A stretch of 6,879 nucleotides of DNA from Holosporales bacterium (GTDB taxonomy: Bacteria; Pseudomonadota; Alphaproteobacteria; BNTO01): positions 1 through 6,879 of the forward strand of contig JAISRQ010000111.1 of the NCBI GenBank assembly GCA_031273545.1, written 5' to 3'. The translations under genes and the position numbers were made by a program. Below, one piece after another: positions 1 through 6,247 of the stretch (its first letter is position 1; every line of letters starts with the position of its first letter). Below the pieces are notes generated by a model. It was given only the letters and a program-made list of their open reading frames with translations. It ran no database searches and had not been told where the DNA came from.

Positions 1-2
1 GG

Positions 3-86
3 AAATTAAGCAACATTATTTTTGGAATGTTGAAGAACGGCAAACCTTTTGATCCAAGCTTGGCATTTGCTGATGTGGCACCTTGA
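3..86 (+). CDS. C-terminal fragment of a probable IS110/IS116-family transposase, cut by the window edge
   Basis: An open frame enters from the left edge and runs 27 codons to a TGA at 84-86. It reads KLSNIIFGMLKNGKPFDP and then SLAFADVAP. The pattern 'KL..II..ML..G.PFDP' resembles the C-terminal tail of IS110/IS116/IS902-type transposases, which typically end with a helix of the 'kLA.ivwamL..Ge.fdp' kind. That resemblance is from memory, and the DEDD and serine catalytic parts lie outside the window. If the call is right, the noncoding right end of the element should follow within the next 100-200 bases, next to repeat copy A and the 3' end of fabI. The other two frames have early stops. It could instead be the tail of an unrelated host gene. 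Confidence 0.45.
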   Translation, partial: KLSNIIFGMLKNGKPFDPSLAFADVAP

Positions 87-154
87 GGCTTTTTTCCCTT
101 GATAATATTCAGAAAAAAGACAAGGGCGAAAAGTAGAAAGTTATTGACGGGAGA

Positions 155-214
155 GACAGTATGTTTTTTGGGACAGTAAAACACTTACTATTCTTCGTCT
201 TATGTCCCACAATA
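155..214 (-). repeat. Dispersed palindromic repeat, copy A (minus orientation)
   Basis: Read on the minus strand from 214 to 155, this segment aligns without gaps to copy D (6554 onward), with about 26 of the first 34 positions identical by eye. The shared word GAATAGTAAG is followed by T or C and then GTTT. It also aligns to copy C (5914 onward), with about 30 of 44 identical. Its ends form an inverted repeat, TGGGACA at 169-175 and TGTCCCA at 203-209, with a 27-nt loop. The arm sequence differs from that of copy B, yet pairing is kept. It lies between the transposase remnant and the end of fabI, so it could also be part of the insertion-sequence end, but its matches elsewhere in the window argue for an independent repeat. 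Confidence 0.65.
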
Positions 215-256
215 TTTGGGGCTCCCGGTGTATATCTTTCGAAAACCGCCAGAGCT

Positions 257-1069
257 CTATTTTTCTATTACAATATCTGGGGCATCTACCGCCTTCATGC
301 CAATTATGTTGTACCCACAATCAACATAATGGACATCTCCAGTTACAGCGGACGACAAATCACTCAACATATATAGTCCGGATTTACCTACTTCCTCCAC
401 GGACACATTCCGTCGCAAAGGCGAATTGTTCTTGTTCCAGTTCATAATGTAGTGGAAATCCCCAATTCCCGATGAGGCTGCTGTCCTTATCGTCCCTGAG
501 GAAATTGCGTTAACACGGATGTTTTGCGGACCAAGGTCTGCTGCTAAATAGCGTACACTCGACTCTAGCGCAGCCTTGGCTACTCCCATTACGTTATAGT
601 GCGGAATAACTCTATTCGCACCTAAGTATGTCAACGCAAGGATTGCCCCACCATTTGGCATGATTGCGCTTGCTTCTTTGCAAATTTCTGTTAGCGAAAA
701 ACACGACACGTTCATCGAATTCAAGAAATTTTCCCTAGTGGTGTTTATGTATCGCCCAGTTAATTGGTGCCGATCTGAAAAAGCAATCGCATGCAATACG
801 AAATCTATAGAGCCCCATTGTTCTTTTATTTGTCGAAACGCATTCGGAATATCATCTTGTTGCGAAACGTCGCACTTTAAAATCAGGCTTTCAGGCTGAA
901 GAGTTTCTGCCAAAGCGGTAATTCTTTTATGTATTGCGTCGTTCGGGTACGTGAACGCGATTTCGGCCCCTTCTTTGTGCAACGCTTCTGTTATAGCCCA
1001 CGCAATAGAGGCATCGTTCGCTACTCCCATAACGACACCACGTTTGTTTTTCATCAGACCTTGTGACAC
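257..1069 (-). CDS. fabI: Enoyl-[acyl-carrier-protein] reductase (NADH), FabI
   Basis: FabI catalyses the last reduction of each fatty acid elongation cycle, trans-2-enoyl-ACP to acyl-ACP, using NADH in the cytoplasm. The product is 270 residues, a usual length. It has a short-chain-dehydrogenase Rossmann fold that starts with the alphaproteobacterial-type N-terminus KRGVVMGVANDASIAWAI (residues 9-26). The FabI catalytic set is present: Tyr148, Tyr158 and Lys165, with the Y-x6-K spacing in HYNVMGVAK. The segment LHAIAFSDRHQLTGRY (92-107) is also typical. One oddity is SGTIRT at 191-196, where FabI proteins nearly always have a proline (GPIRT or GPIKT). The start chosen is a GTG at 1067-1069, preceded by a weak purine-rich GAGAAGAG. 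It keeps the N-terminus common in relatives. An ATG five codons in (1052-1054) with AAGG just upstream is the alternative. The stop is TAG. The gene faces away from the translocase gene and has a candidate promoter of its own. Confidence 0.95.
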   Translation of the reverse strand: MSQGLMKNKRGVVMGVANDASIAWAITEALHKEGAEIAFTYPNDAIHKRITALAETLQPESLILKCDVSQQDDIPNAFRQIKEQWGSIDFVLHAIAFSDRHQLTGRYINTTRENFLNSMNVSCFSLTEICKEASAIMPNGGAILALTYLGANRVIPHYNVMGVAKAALESSVRYLAADLGPQNIRVNAISSGTIRTAASSGIGDFHYIMNWNKNNSPLRRNVSVEEVGKSGLYMLSDLSSAVTGDVHYVDCGYNIIGMKAVDAPDIVIEK

Positions 1070-1102
1070 TACTCTTCTCTCGTAAAACCAGCAATTTACT
1101 CC

Positions 1103-1131
1103 AATCTAAACTATGAGCCTGCTATTTGCAA
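1103..1131 (-). promoter_or_regulatory. Candidate sigma-70 promoter of fabI
   Basis: On the minus strand, TTGCAA (1126-1131) and TAGATT (1103-1108) are separated by exactly 17 nt. Each matches the consensus hexamer at four of six positions. Transcription would begin near 1096 and give a leader of about 27 nt before the GTG of fabI. The match is modest and is supported mainly by spacing and position. Confidence 0.4.
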
Positions 1132-1334
1132 TATTCCCTGCACTCATGCTCAGGGCAGAATAATGGAGGATATAATGCAAAGTAGCTCATCCAAATGATG
1201 TCCGAAATAAGTTTGTTGTGAGGCATTGCATTGAGTGTTGACGTCTGATAGATTTCTTCTCGTGATTTGTTGTCGCCATTCATCCAGGTTTTCATCGCTT
1301 TTTGCAAAAATTTTGTAGTTTTTTTATAAGCCAA
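1122..1334 (-). CDS. Possible small hypothetical protein (70 codons)
   Basis: An open frame upstream of fabI on the same strand starts at a TTG (1332-1334) and ends at a TAG (1122-1124), 52 nt before fabI. I recognise no family. The product has a lysine-rich start, a hydrophobic stretch LISDIIWMSYFALYPPLF (residues 43-60) and a cysteine-containing tail. The TTG has AAGG directly against it, too close for a normal ribosome-binding site. An internal ATG at codon 14 (1293-1295) has no clear site either. It may be a chance frame or a decayed gene, and the probable fabI promoter overlaps its end. Confidence 0.2.
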   Translation of the reverse strand: MAYKKTTKFLQKAMKTWMNGDNKSREEIYQTSTLNAMPHNKLISDIIWMSYFALYPPLFCPEHECREYCK

Positions 1335-1359
1335 CCTTGATAAACTTAGTTACCTGATA

Positions 1360-1388
1360 TTGATATTTTCCCTCCTATTTTCTATAAT
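1360..1388 (+). promoter_or_regulatory. Sigma-70 promoter of the ATP/ADP translocase gene
   Basis: TTGATA (1360-1365) and a perfect TATAAT (1383-1388) are separated by 17 nt, the ideal spacing. The predicted start is near 1395, leaving a leader of about 145 nt before the ATG at 1540. No other promoter of similar quality lies between here and the gene. Confidence 0.75.
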
Positions 1389-1495
1389 GATAGATGTGTT
1401 CGTTTGAATAGGTTATACAAAAGGTTTGTGCCGATCGTGTCTGATCAATTGTGGCATGCGCGTATTTAAAAATCGTGCGCAAGTCGTTTGTCTAT

Positions 1496-1532
1496 GTCAC
1501 TTCCAGTGACGCCTAGATTTAACTTAAAGAGG
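1496..1532 (+). promoter_or_regulatory. Leader hairpin and ribosome-binding site of the translocase gene
   Basis: GTCACT (1496-1501) and AGTGAC (1505-1510) form a perfect 6-bp stem with a 3-nt loop. It lies 18 nt before the Shine-Dalgarno sequence GAGG (1529-1532), which is 7 nt from the ATG and supports that start. The hairpin does not cover the ribosome-binding site. Whether it stabilises the mRNA, binds a protein or does nothing cannot be told. Confidence 0.4.
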
Positions 1533-1539
1533 AAAATAT

Positions 1540-3087
1540 ATGAGTGCGAAGGTGGAGCAGCCAACCCAGGAATTTACGGGATTACGGAACATTTTGTGGC
1601 CAATACATAACCATGAAATGAAAAAATTCGTCCCTATGGGGTTGATGATGATGTTCATTTTGTTTAACTACACGTTAATGCGTGACTCAAAAGATGTGCT
1701 CGTGGTAAATGCTCCAAAAAGCGGAGCGGAGGTTTTGAGCTTTTTGAAGTTATTTGGTGTGCTTCCTTGTGCAATGATTTTTATGATTATTTACGCAAAA
1801 CTTGCAAATGTGATGAGCAGCGAAAAGATTTTTTACACGCTAGTATTGTTTTTTATGGCGTTTTTTACGCTGTTTGGGTTCGTTTTAAGCCCATTGGGGC
1901 CAACTCTACATGCTTCGCCCGAGACGATTGAAGCGTGGCGGAGCTCTTTGCCAAGCGCGTTGTTCTGGCCAATTGTTGCCGTTGCCAATTGGACGTATAG
2001 TTTGTACTACATCATGGCTGAGCTTTGGGGAAGTGTGGCTATCGGGTTGCTGTTTTGGCAGTTCGCTAATGCGACGACAAAGGTAAACGAGTCGAAACGG
2101 TTTTACGCGTTTTATGGCTTGATTGGAAACTTGGGGTTAATTCTGTCTGCTGGGTGCCTTAATATTGGTTCGCGAATTGGAAAAGCCGCAAGAGATGGCG
2201 GGACAACTTTGGGGTACAGTGACGGATATGTCCAAAGCTTAGCCTTTATTACTGTGTGTATCATTTTTGGGTGTTTGACCATAATGTACATTTATAACTG
2301 GATGCAAAAAAATGTGTTAACGGATCCAAACTTGTTTGACCAAACACAAATAAAGGCGAAGAAAGCTAAGTTGAAGTTATCAATCGGTGAGAGTTTTAAG
2401 TGTATATTTAAGTCTTCGTACTTGGGTCTATTGCTTATGATTGTCCTTGGGTACAACATATGTATGCCTTGCGTTGAGTTAATTTGGAAGAGCCAGTTAA
2501 AGATTGCTTTCCCAGATAGAAATGATTACCAAAACATGATGGCAATTTTGAGTGCATCAACAGGGTTGTTTACTATATTGTTTACGTTCATAGGAATGAA
2601 TATCTTGCGTCGTTGCTCTTGGCGTTTGGCCGCGCTAATTACGCCGCTAATGTTTTTAGGGACAAGTGCGGTTTTCTTCTTGCTATTGAATTATACGCGT
2701 GTGACTGGGCCATTTGTGCCGATTAACTTGGGAATAATGACAACTAGTGTTGTTATGTTGACAGTGTTTGTTGGGTTGGTTCAAAATGTGTGTTCGAAAG
2801 GAACAAAGTACTCGCTGTTCGATTCTACTAAGCAGATGGCATATATTCCGCTTGACCCGGAGCTTAAGAGCAAAGGACAAGCCGCAGTTGAAGTTGTCGG
2901 TGGCCGCTTAGGAAAGTCTGGTGGTGCGGGAATTGTTTCCGGGCTGCTGTCTTTTGCAGGAGGAGGGGCGACATTGTTATCGCTTACGCCGATACTTGGG
3001 CCGGTTATATTGATTATTGCGACATTGTGGTTCTTGTCGGTGTTTGGATTGAACAAGAAGTTCTTAGCTTTAACAAAAGAAGGCTAG
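1540..3087 (+). CDS. tlc: ATP/ADP translocase (nucleotide transporter, NTT/Tlc family)
   Basis: This is an inner-membrane nucleotide exchanger, by family imports host ATP in return for ADP, allowing energy parasitism as in Rickettsia and Chlamydia. The 515 residues are close to the usual length of about 500. They are strongly hydrophobic, compatible with the family's 12 membrane segments. Family motifs in order: NYTLMRDSKDVLVV (43-56), AELWGS (160-165), FWQFAN (172-177) followed by TKVNESKRFYA (180-190), VELIWKSQLK (312-321), KYSLFDSTKQMAYIPLD (423-439), and KSKGQAAVEVVGGRLGKSGG (443-462). The charged residues used by this family (Lys/Arg/Glu/Asp in these motifs) appear intact. The protein ends normally at TAG. 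Good promoter, ribosome-binding site and terminator make it a single-gene unit. Specificity for ATP/ADP rather than other nucleotides is inferred, because paralogues in this family can carry other nucleotides or NAD. Confidence 0.97.
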   Translation: MSAKVEQPTQEFTGLRNILWPIHNHEMKKFVPMGLMMMFILFNYTLMRDSKDVLVVNAPKSGAEVLSFLKLFGVLPCAMIFMIIYAKLANVMSSEKIFYTLVLFFMAFFTLFGFVLSPLGPTLHASPETIEAWRSSLPSALFWPIVAVANWTYSLYYIMAELWGSVAIGLLFWQFANATTKVNESKRFYAFYGLIGNLGLILSAGCLNIGSRIGKAARDGGTTLGYSDGYVQSLAFITVCIIFGCLTIMYIYNWMQKNVLTDPNLFDQTQIKAKKAKLKLSIGESFKCIFKSSYLGLLLMIVLGYNICMPCVELIWKSQLKIAFPDRNDYQNMMAILSASTGLFTILFTFIGMNILRRCSWRLAALITPLMFLGTSAVFFLLLNYTRVTGPFVPINLGIMTTSVVMLTVFVGLVQNVCSKGTKYSLFDSTKQMAYIPLDPELKSKGQAAVEVVGGRLGKSGGAGIVSGLLSFAGGGATLLSLTPILGPVILIIATLWFLSVFGLNKKFLALTKEG

Positions 3088-3123
3088 GTATTAAAGGGTA
3101 GTTTTCTATAACCTTTATTGTTG

Positions 3124-3181
3124 AGCGCAGTAGAGAAGATGTGATCCGAGATGGAGTCGCTCTTTTCTCTGCGCTATTTTT
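3124..3181 (+). terminator. Intrinsic terminator of the translocase gene
   Basis: AGCGCAG (3124-3130) pairs with CTGCGCT (3169-3175). After one bulged T, AGAGAAGA (3132-3139) pairs with TCTTTTCT (3161-3168), including one G-T wobble. The result is a stem of about 15 bp with a 21-nt loop, followed by A and a run of five T. It begins 36 nt after the stop codon. It also argues against an open frame that begins at an ATG inside its loop (3151). Confidence 0.8.
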
Positions 3182-3244
3182 GTATTTCCCCCCAAAAGAA
3201 TCGGGAATTGTTACGGGGAATTTTATTAGGAGCCGCAGATAAAA

Positions 3245-3970
3245 ATGGAAATAAATATTTATTGCAGCTCATTACTATTGCTGTGTTCATGTTCTATTTC
3301 TACGAAAAGTATAGAGAAAACAAGGAAAGAAGAACTCGACATATTTGCAAAATCAAAAATGAAGAAAAATAAAAATTACTTCTACGAAGAAGATGAGAGA
3401 TGAAACTATATTTATCGAATAGTAACGGCAGTACTGGAAGAAGATGTAGATTTAGTGGAAGTTCTTATCAGTAATGGCGCGTGAGTAGATGCTGGCGGAC
3501 TAGCGATGCAGTCTATGACCCCTATTCAAATAGCTGCAGCGATTGGGAATCTCGAGTTGGTGACGCTGCTGATAAAGGCTGGAGCGTCGATTAAATGCGA
3601 AGACTATTGGAGTATTACGCCGCTTTCTGTTGCCGCAAGTTGTGGGTGGTGGTGGTGCGATTCGTACGGAAAGACAAAAAGTAAACATTCTAGGGCAGAA
3701 TATATTGAAATAGTTAGATTGCTCATCGAGAATGGCGCAGAAGTAGATACGCGTGAACAGTATGGGATAACGCCGCTAACGAGGGCTGTGAGGGCGAATT
3801 GTCCAGAAATTGTAAAAATGCTGGTAGATAAAGGGGCAAAAGTTTTTTGGAGCAAAGGTAGTCATTTTGATGAAGACTCGCCAATAATCATTGCAAAAGA
3901 TAAAAGATATAAAGAGATTCAACAAATACTGGGATCATCAAGCAATTATATCCCCTTGATTAAGAATTAG
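3245..3970 (+). pseudogene. Ankyrin-repeat protein gene interrupted by two in-frame TGA codons
   Basis: One reading frame runs from an ATG at 3245 to a TAG at 3968-3970 (241 codons) and is broken only by TGA at 3401-3403 and 3482-3484. Ankyrin repeats continue across the second TGA in the same frame: VEVLISNGA, then TGA, then VDAGG. Later repeats are TPIQIAAAIGNLELVTLLIKAGA, split here as TPIQIAAAIGN and LELVTLLIKAGA, then ITPLSVAASCG with a lysine- and serine-rich insert of about 17 residues, IVRLLIENGAEVDTRE, and ITPLTRAVRANCPEIVKMLVDKGA. The start carries a hydrophobic run with LLLLCSC, possibly a lipoprotein signal, but without a basic n-region. AGGAG lies 12 nt upstream, rather far. The overlapping frame +1 also has a hydrophobic run (KYLLQLITIAVFMFYFY), so the true start could be there with a later frameshift. 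Restarting at 3506 would give a 154-residue protein lacking the first repeat. Ankyrin proteins of intracellular bacteria are often host-directed. Confidence 0.75.
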
Positions 3971-3994
3971 ATGTTGCGCCCGCAGTTTTAGGCG

Positions 3995-4135
3995 ATGTTC
4001 CTTAATAAATCCGAAAGTTCACAAAAAGCTGAAAAGAATTGCTCGAAACGAAATATGATGTGCAAAAACAATATTAATGGACGTTATCAAACAAGTTTCT
4101 CGTGCGTAACCCCTGATGGTTATGTCCTCAATTGA
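3995..4135 (+). other. Possible 46-codon open frame of unknown meaning
   Basis: A short frame begins at ATG 3995 and ends at TGA 4133-4135, in the same frame as the ankyrin gene and 24 nt after its stop. The product is polar with three cysteines and ends in CVTPDGYVLN. AGG lies only 3 nt before the ATG, a poor ribosome-binding site. It may be a remnant of a longer ankyrin-gene tail or chance. Apart from the promoter at 4132-4160, I see nothing else between 3971 and 4203. Confidence 0.12.
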
Positions 4136-4160
4136 TTAATATTTACACAGACGGTATAAT
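4132..4160 (+). promoter_or_regulatory. Sigma-70 promoter of the kinase-like gene
   Basis: TTGATT (4132-4137) and a perfect TATAAT (4155-4160) are separated by 17 nt. Transcription would start near 4167, giving a leader of about 37 nt with a strong GGAGG (4194-4198) 5 nt before the ATG. The gene is therefore set up for independent and probably efficient expression, separate from the broken ankyrin gene upstream. Confidence 0.75.
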
Positions 4161-4203
4161 ATAAATATCAAGGATAAATGTATTTGTTTGATCGGAGGTA
4201 ATA

Positions 4204-5541
4204 ATGAGACGTGCTTTTATTACAATGTCTTCTTGCATGGCTATGACCACAGGAAGGCGGGTTATTAATCATTTAAGGAATTTACTCATAAGCACTGTGT
4301 GCATTAACTTTTTTAGTATAGAACACAGGTGCGTAGGGAACGGTTCGTTTGCGTACGACTTTAATAGTATGACGACGACGGAGTTTTCGTGGCTATCTAA
4401 TTATTACGTGGGAAATGAGATTTATCCTATTTCTACCGATGTAGCAGCGCAGTTTGCGCGTCTCTGCAGGCAAAATGTGTCTGGCACGTGTGAGTTGGTT
4501 CACACCCTGAGAGGTTGCCCGTATATATTTGAAGCCCACACAAATGATGAGTACTCTTACATAATAAAAGTATCCGGTTGGAACTGTTTTAAAGAACTTG
4601 CCTATGACAAATATTTCGCTAAGACGGCAATGTTCAACGGAGCCATTGTTGATGACGACATCCTATCTTTGCATCGGGACCGCGATTTTTCCCTTCAGTA
4701 CGCGTTTCCTTTTTGTGTGGCAATTCACTATTTAGACGATGGAACGTTTTCTCCTGTGATAGATATTCGCCAGGACATGGACAGGCTTCAGTACTTTGCG
4801 CAGTTTCGCCGACGGTGGGTATGTTTACAACTTATGCGAAAGGCGCCTGGAACTATTTTTAGCCAAATTACCTCGGATGCAATTGAGGATCCCACGACGC
4901 ATCAACTGGCAATTTCTGCGTTCAGTGCAAGAGCGCGAACGTACCAATTTTTAAGCAGGGCAGGGATGTCTCATGGAGATTTTCATGAAGCAAATTGTTT
5001 TTGGGATGACTCAAAGCGCACATTTACTATAATAGATGTAATGGCTCCAGAAGCGAGCGATGATTCAGCACACGTATTGGGTTCATGTTGTCACGACTTT
5101 TTGTCTCCACGTTGTTCGTTCCTTCCAATATGTTTAAATAATACTTTAAGAATAATAAAACCAAGGTTGCCTACGGAGAATTTGATTGTTCAAATTTTTC
5201 GTTCGAAATACTTAAAGTACGCCTCTCTTCTTTCTCCAGAAGAACGATATCGCATATTGCAAATATGTTGGCCGCTACGTGAATATATAGATATTCATCC
5301 GTTTTCGGAACCACTGTTAGTCGGACAAAACCCATTTACTAATCTTCCTTATGGTTGTCCTAATTTTGACGTAGAAGCTATATGGAGGTCTATTTTGTAT
5401 AAAATGATTATTAGTGAAAGTGTTTCGCGTTTTACGCTGGGACGCTTTATTCGAAAGCATATTCCGTTGCCCTGGTCAAAGTGCGAAAAGAATGGCGATG
5501 TTTTCGATTTTTGTAGCAAGGTGTGTTCGTGTGTACGCTGA
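4204..5541 (+). CDS. Kinase-like protein (APH/choline-kinase/protein-kinase fold), cysteine-rich, possibly exported
   Basis: I do not recognise the family of this 445-residue protein, but it carries the landmarks of a kinase-like phosphotransferase. The N-lobe has a beta1-turn-beta2 region ELVHTLRGCPYIFEA (97-111), a beta3 lysine in YIIKVS (Lys122) and a helix-C glutamate in KELAYDKYF (Glu131). The hinge-like segment LMRKAPGTIF lies at 210-219. The catalytic loop is HGDFHEAN, with Asp259 and Asn264. The metal-binding aspartate is Asp278 in TIIDV, 14 residues further on. Spacings match the fold, so the protein should be able to bind ATP. Phosphate transfer and substrate are inference. About 20 cysteines (including C295-C296 and C437, C441, C443) are unusual for a cytoplasmic protein. 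A basic N-terminus followed by LLISTVCINFF (27-37) might be a weak signal or membrane segment. The start has a strong GGAGG site. The C-terminal 150 residues show nothing I recognise. Alternatives include an antibiotic- or sugar-phosphotransferase-like enzyme, or an inactive pseudokinase. Confidence 0.7.
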   Translation: MRRAFITMSSCMAMTTGRRVINHLRNLLISTVCINFFSIEHRCVGNGSFAYDFNSMTTTEFSWLSNYYVGNEIYPISTDVAAQFARLCRQNVSGTCELVHTLRGCPYIFEAHTNDEYSYIIKVSGWNCFKELAYDKYFAKTAMFNGAIVDDDILSLHRDRDFSLQYAFPFCVAIHYLDDGTFSPVIDIRQDMDRLQYFAQFRRRWVCLQLMRKAPGTIFSQITSDAIEDPTTHQLAISAFSARARTYQFLSRAGMSHGDFHEANCFWDDSKRTFTIIDVMAPEASDDSAHVLGSCCHDFLSPRCSFLPICLNNTLRIIKPRLPTENLIVQIFRSKYLKYASLLSPEERYRILQICWPLREYIDIHPFSEPLLVGQNPFTNLPYGCPNFDVEAIWRSILYKMIISESVSRFTLGRFIRKHIPLPWSKCEKNGDVFDFCSKVCSCVR

Positions 5542-5572
5542 TGATGCGTTTGGAAATTATTACTTTCCAGGT

Positions 5573-5677
5573 GATTGCGGATTTGACAGAGCTAAGTAGT
5601 TTCAGCACGTTGAGCCCTTGGGGGCACATGCAAAAACTGAGGGCTTGTGCGTTTATTCGTCCAGATAGTCCGCAATC
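5573..5677 (+). repeat. Dispersed palindromic repeat, copy B (long form), between convergent genes
   Basis: GATTGCGGA (5573-5581) and TCCGCAATC (5669-5677) are perfect 9-nt inverted ends. Within them, GCAC (5605-5608) pairs with GTGC (5647-5650), and AGCCCTTGG (5613-5621) pairs with CTGAGGGCT (5637-5645) using two wobbles. The result is a long rod with internal loops. The right part (from 5631) and the left 10 nt align to copy C, with about 45 of 57 positions identical by eye. The remaining 48 nt (5583-5630) are extra. It fills most of the gap between the kinase-like gene and tsaE, which point at each other. A small hairpin, TGGAAA/TTTCCA (5551-5569), precedes it. It may act as a two-way terminator, although neither strand has a good T-run. 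Confidence 0.7.
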
Positions 5678-5696
5678 CTTTTGAGAGAAAGCATGA

Positions 5697-6242
5697 TCAC
5701 TCACAAATTTTCAGAGAGCGACGTTCTTCCGTTGTGATCTCGAAAAATACTTCTATTTTATTTGCGACATTAATGTGTCTTATGCAATCTGGCCATTCTA
5801 TTAAGCATATGTTTTGAAAAATTGCTTCATCTAACCCTAATTCAAAAACATCTTCTATATCCTTTACTCTATACAAGTCAACGTGCCAAATATCATACAC
5901 CGGGGTATCCAAAGATTGCGGATCAGAAACTGAAGGATCGTAAGTGTTTGTTTGACCAGATAGTTCGTAATTTTTTTTGGGGAGGGAGGATACGCGCTTT
6001 TTAGTTATATTTTGTTGAGACGCAGGCGTACGAGCAGAATATGTTTGAATTATCGTAAAGGTTGGACTTGGAACGACAACAGACTGGTCGTCATAGTACG
6101 AACGAATAAACGACTTCGCAAACGTCGTCTTCCCCGCACCTAAATCCCCCCAAAGAAATATACAAGTGGGAGACAACACCGCCTGGGCAAGAGAACTTGC
6201 CTTACTAATAACCTGTTCGATTGAACAATCAGAATACAACAT
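5697..6242 (-). CDS. tsaE: tRNA t6A37 biosynthesis ATPase TsaE, with an internal insertion
   Basis: TsaE is the small ATPase that works with TsaB and TsaD to make threonylcarbamoyl-adenosine at position 37 of ANN-decoding tRNAs in the cytoplasm. Diagnostic motifs are the Walker A loop GDLGAGKTT (32-40), SPTFTIIQTY (59-68), IWHVDLYR (118-125), ELGLDEAIF (134-142) and LIEWPD (148-153). The product is 181 residues, where about 150 is usual. The excess lies between SPTFTIIQTY and the HVDLYR strand: residues 69-114 replace a loop of only about 6 residues in E. coli TsaE. This insertion is polar and low in hydrophobics, and residues 91-110 are encoded by repeat copy C. All motifs on both sides stay in frame, so the protein is probably functional. 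The start ATG follows AAGGGGG at 5 nt. The gene lies downstream of tRNA-Leu and may share its transcript. Confidence 0.93.
   Translation of the reverse strand: MLYSDCSIEQVISKASSLAQAVLSPTCIFLWGDLGAGKTTFAKSFIRSYYDDQSVVVPSPTFTIIQTYSARTPASQQNITKKRVSSLPKKNYELSGQTNTYDPSVSDPQSLDTPVYDIWHVDLYRVKDIEDVFELGLDEAIFQNICLIEWPDCIRHINVANKIEVFFEITTEERRSLKICE
5914..5972 (+). repeat. Dispersed palindromic repeat, copy C, inside tsaE
   Basis: This 59-nt segment aligns without gaps to copy D (offset 640 nt), with about 28 of the first 37 positions identical by eye and about 39 of 57 overall. It also aligns to copies A and B. With copy B it shares GATTGCGGAT at the left and CCAGATAGT at the right. Its ends pair as GATTGCGGA with TTCGTAATT when G-U wobbles are allowed. 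It is antisense to tsaE and read through as residues 91-110. Confidence 0.75.
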
Positions 6243-6247
6243 CTATA

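Noticed and set aside
161..447. Two plus-strand open frames of 71 and 81 codons
   Set aside because: They run antisense over repeat copy A and the 3' end of fabI, with no ribosome-binding site or protein-like composition.
1447..1500. Possible diverged fifth repeat copy in the translocase leader (ATTGTGG, then ATCGT, AAGT and GTTTGT)
   Set aside because: It needs several gaps to align and lacks pairing ends, so chance similarity cannot be excluded.
3151..3372. A 73-codon plus-strand frame with a hydrophobic middle
   Set aside because: Its ATG lies in the loop of the translocase terminator and it has no ribosome-binding site. Only its hydrophobic part is kept as an alternative start for the ankyrin gene.
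3245..3970. TGA recoded as tryptophan
   Set aside because: The kinase-like gene and tsaE both stop at TGA, and TGG encodes tryptophan throughout, so a changed genetic code is not supported.
4166..4190. Resemblance to the repeat family (AAGGAT, then TTTGTTTGA) in the leader of the kinase-like gene
   Set aside because: The matching words are short and low in complexity in AT-rich DNA, and no paired ends are present. A similar weak match at 1389-1410 was set aside for the same reason.
5447..5704. An 85-codon minus-strand frame after tsaE
   Set aside because: It lies antisense to the end of the kinase-like gene and across repeat copy B, with no ribosome-binding site or recognisable product.
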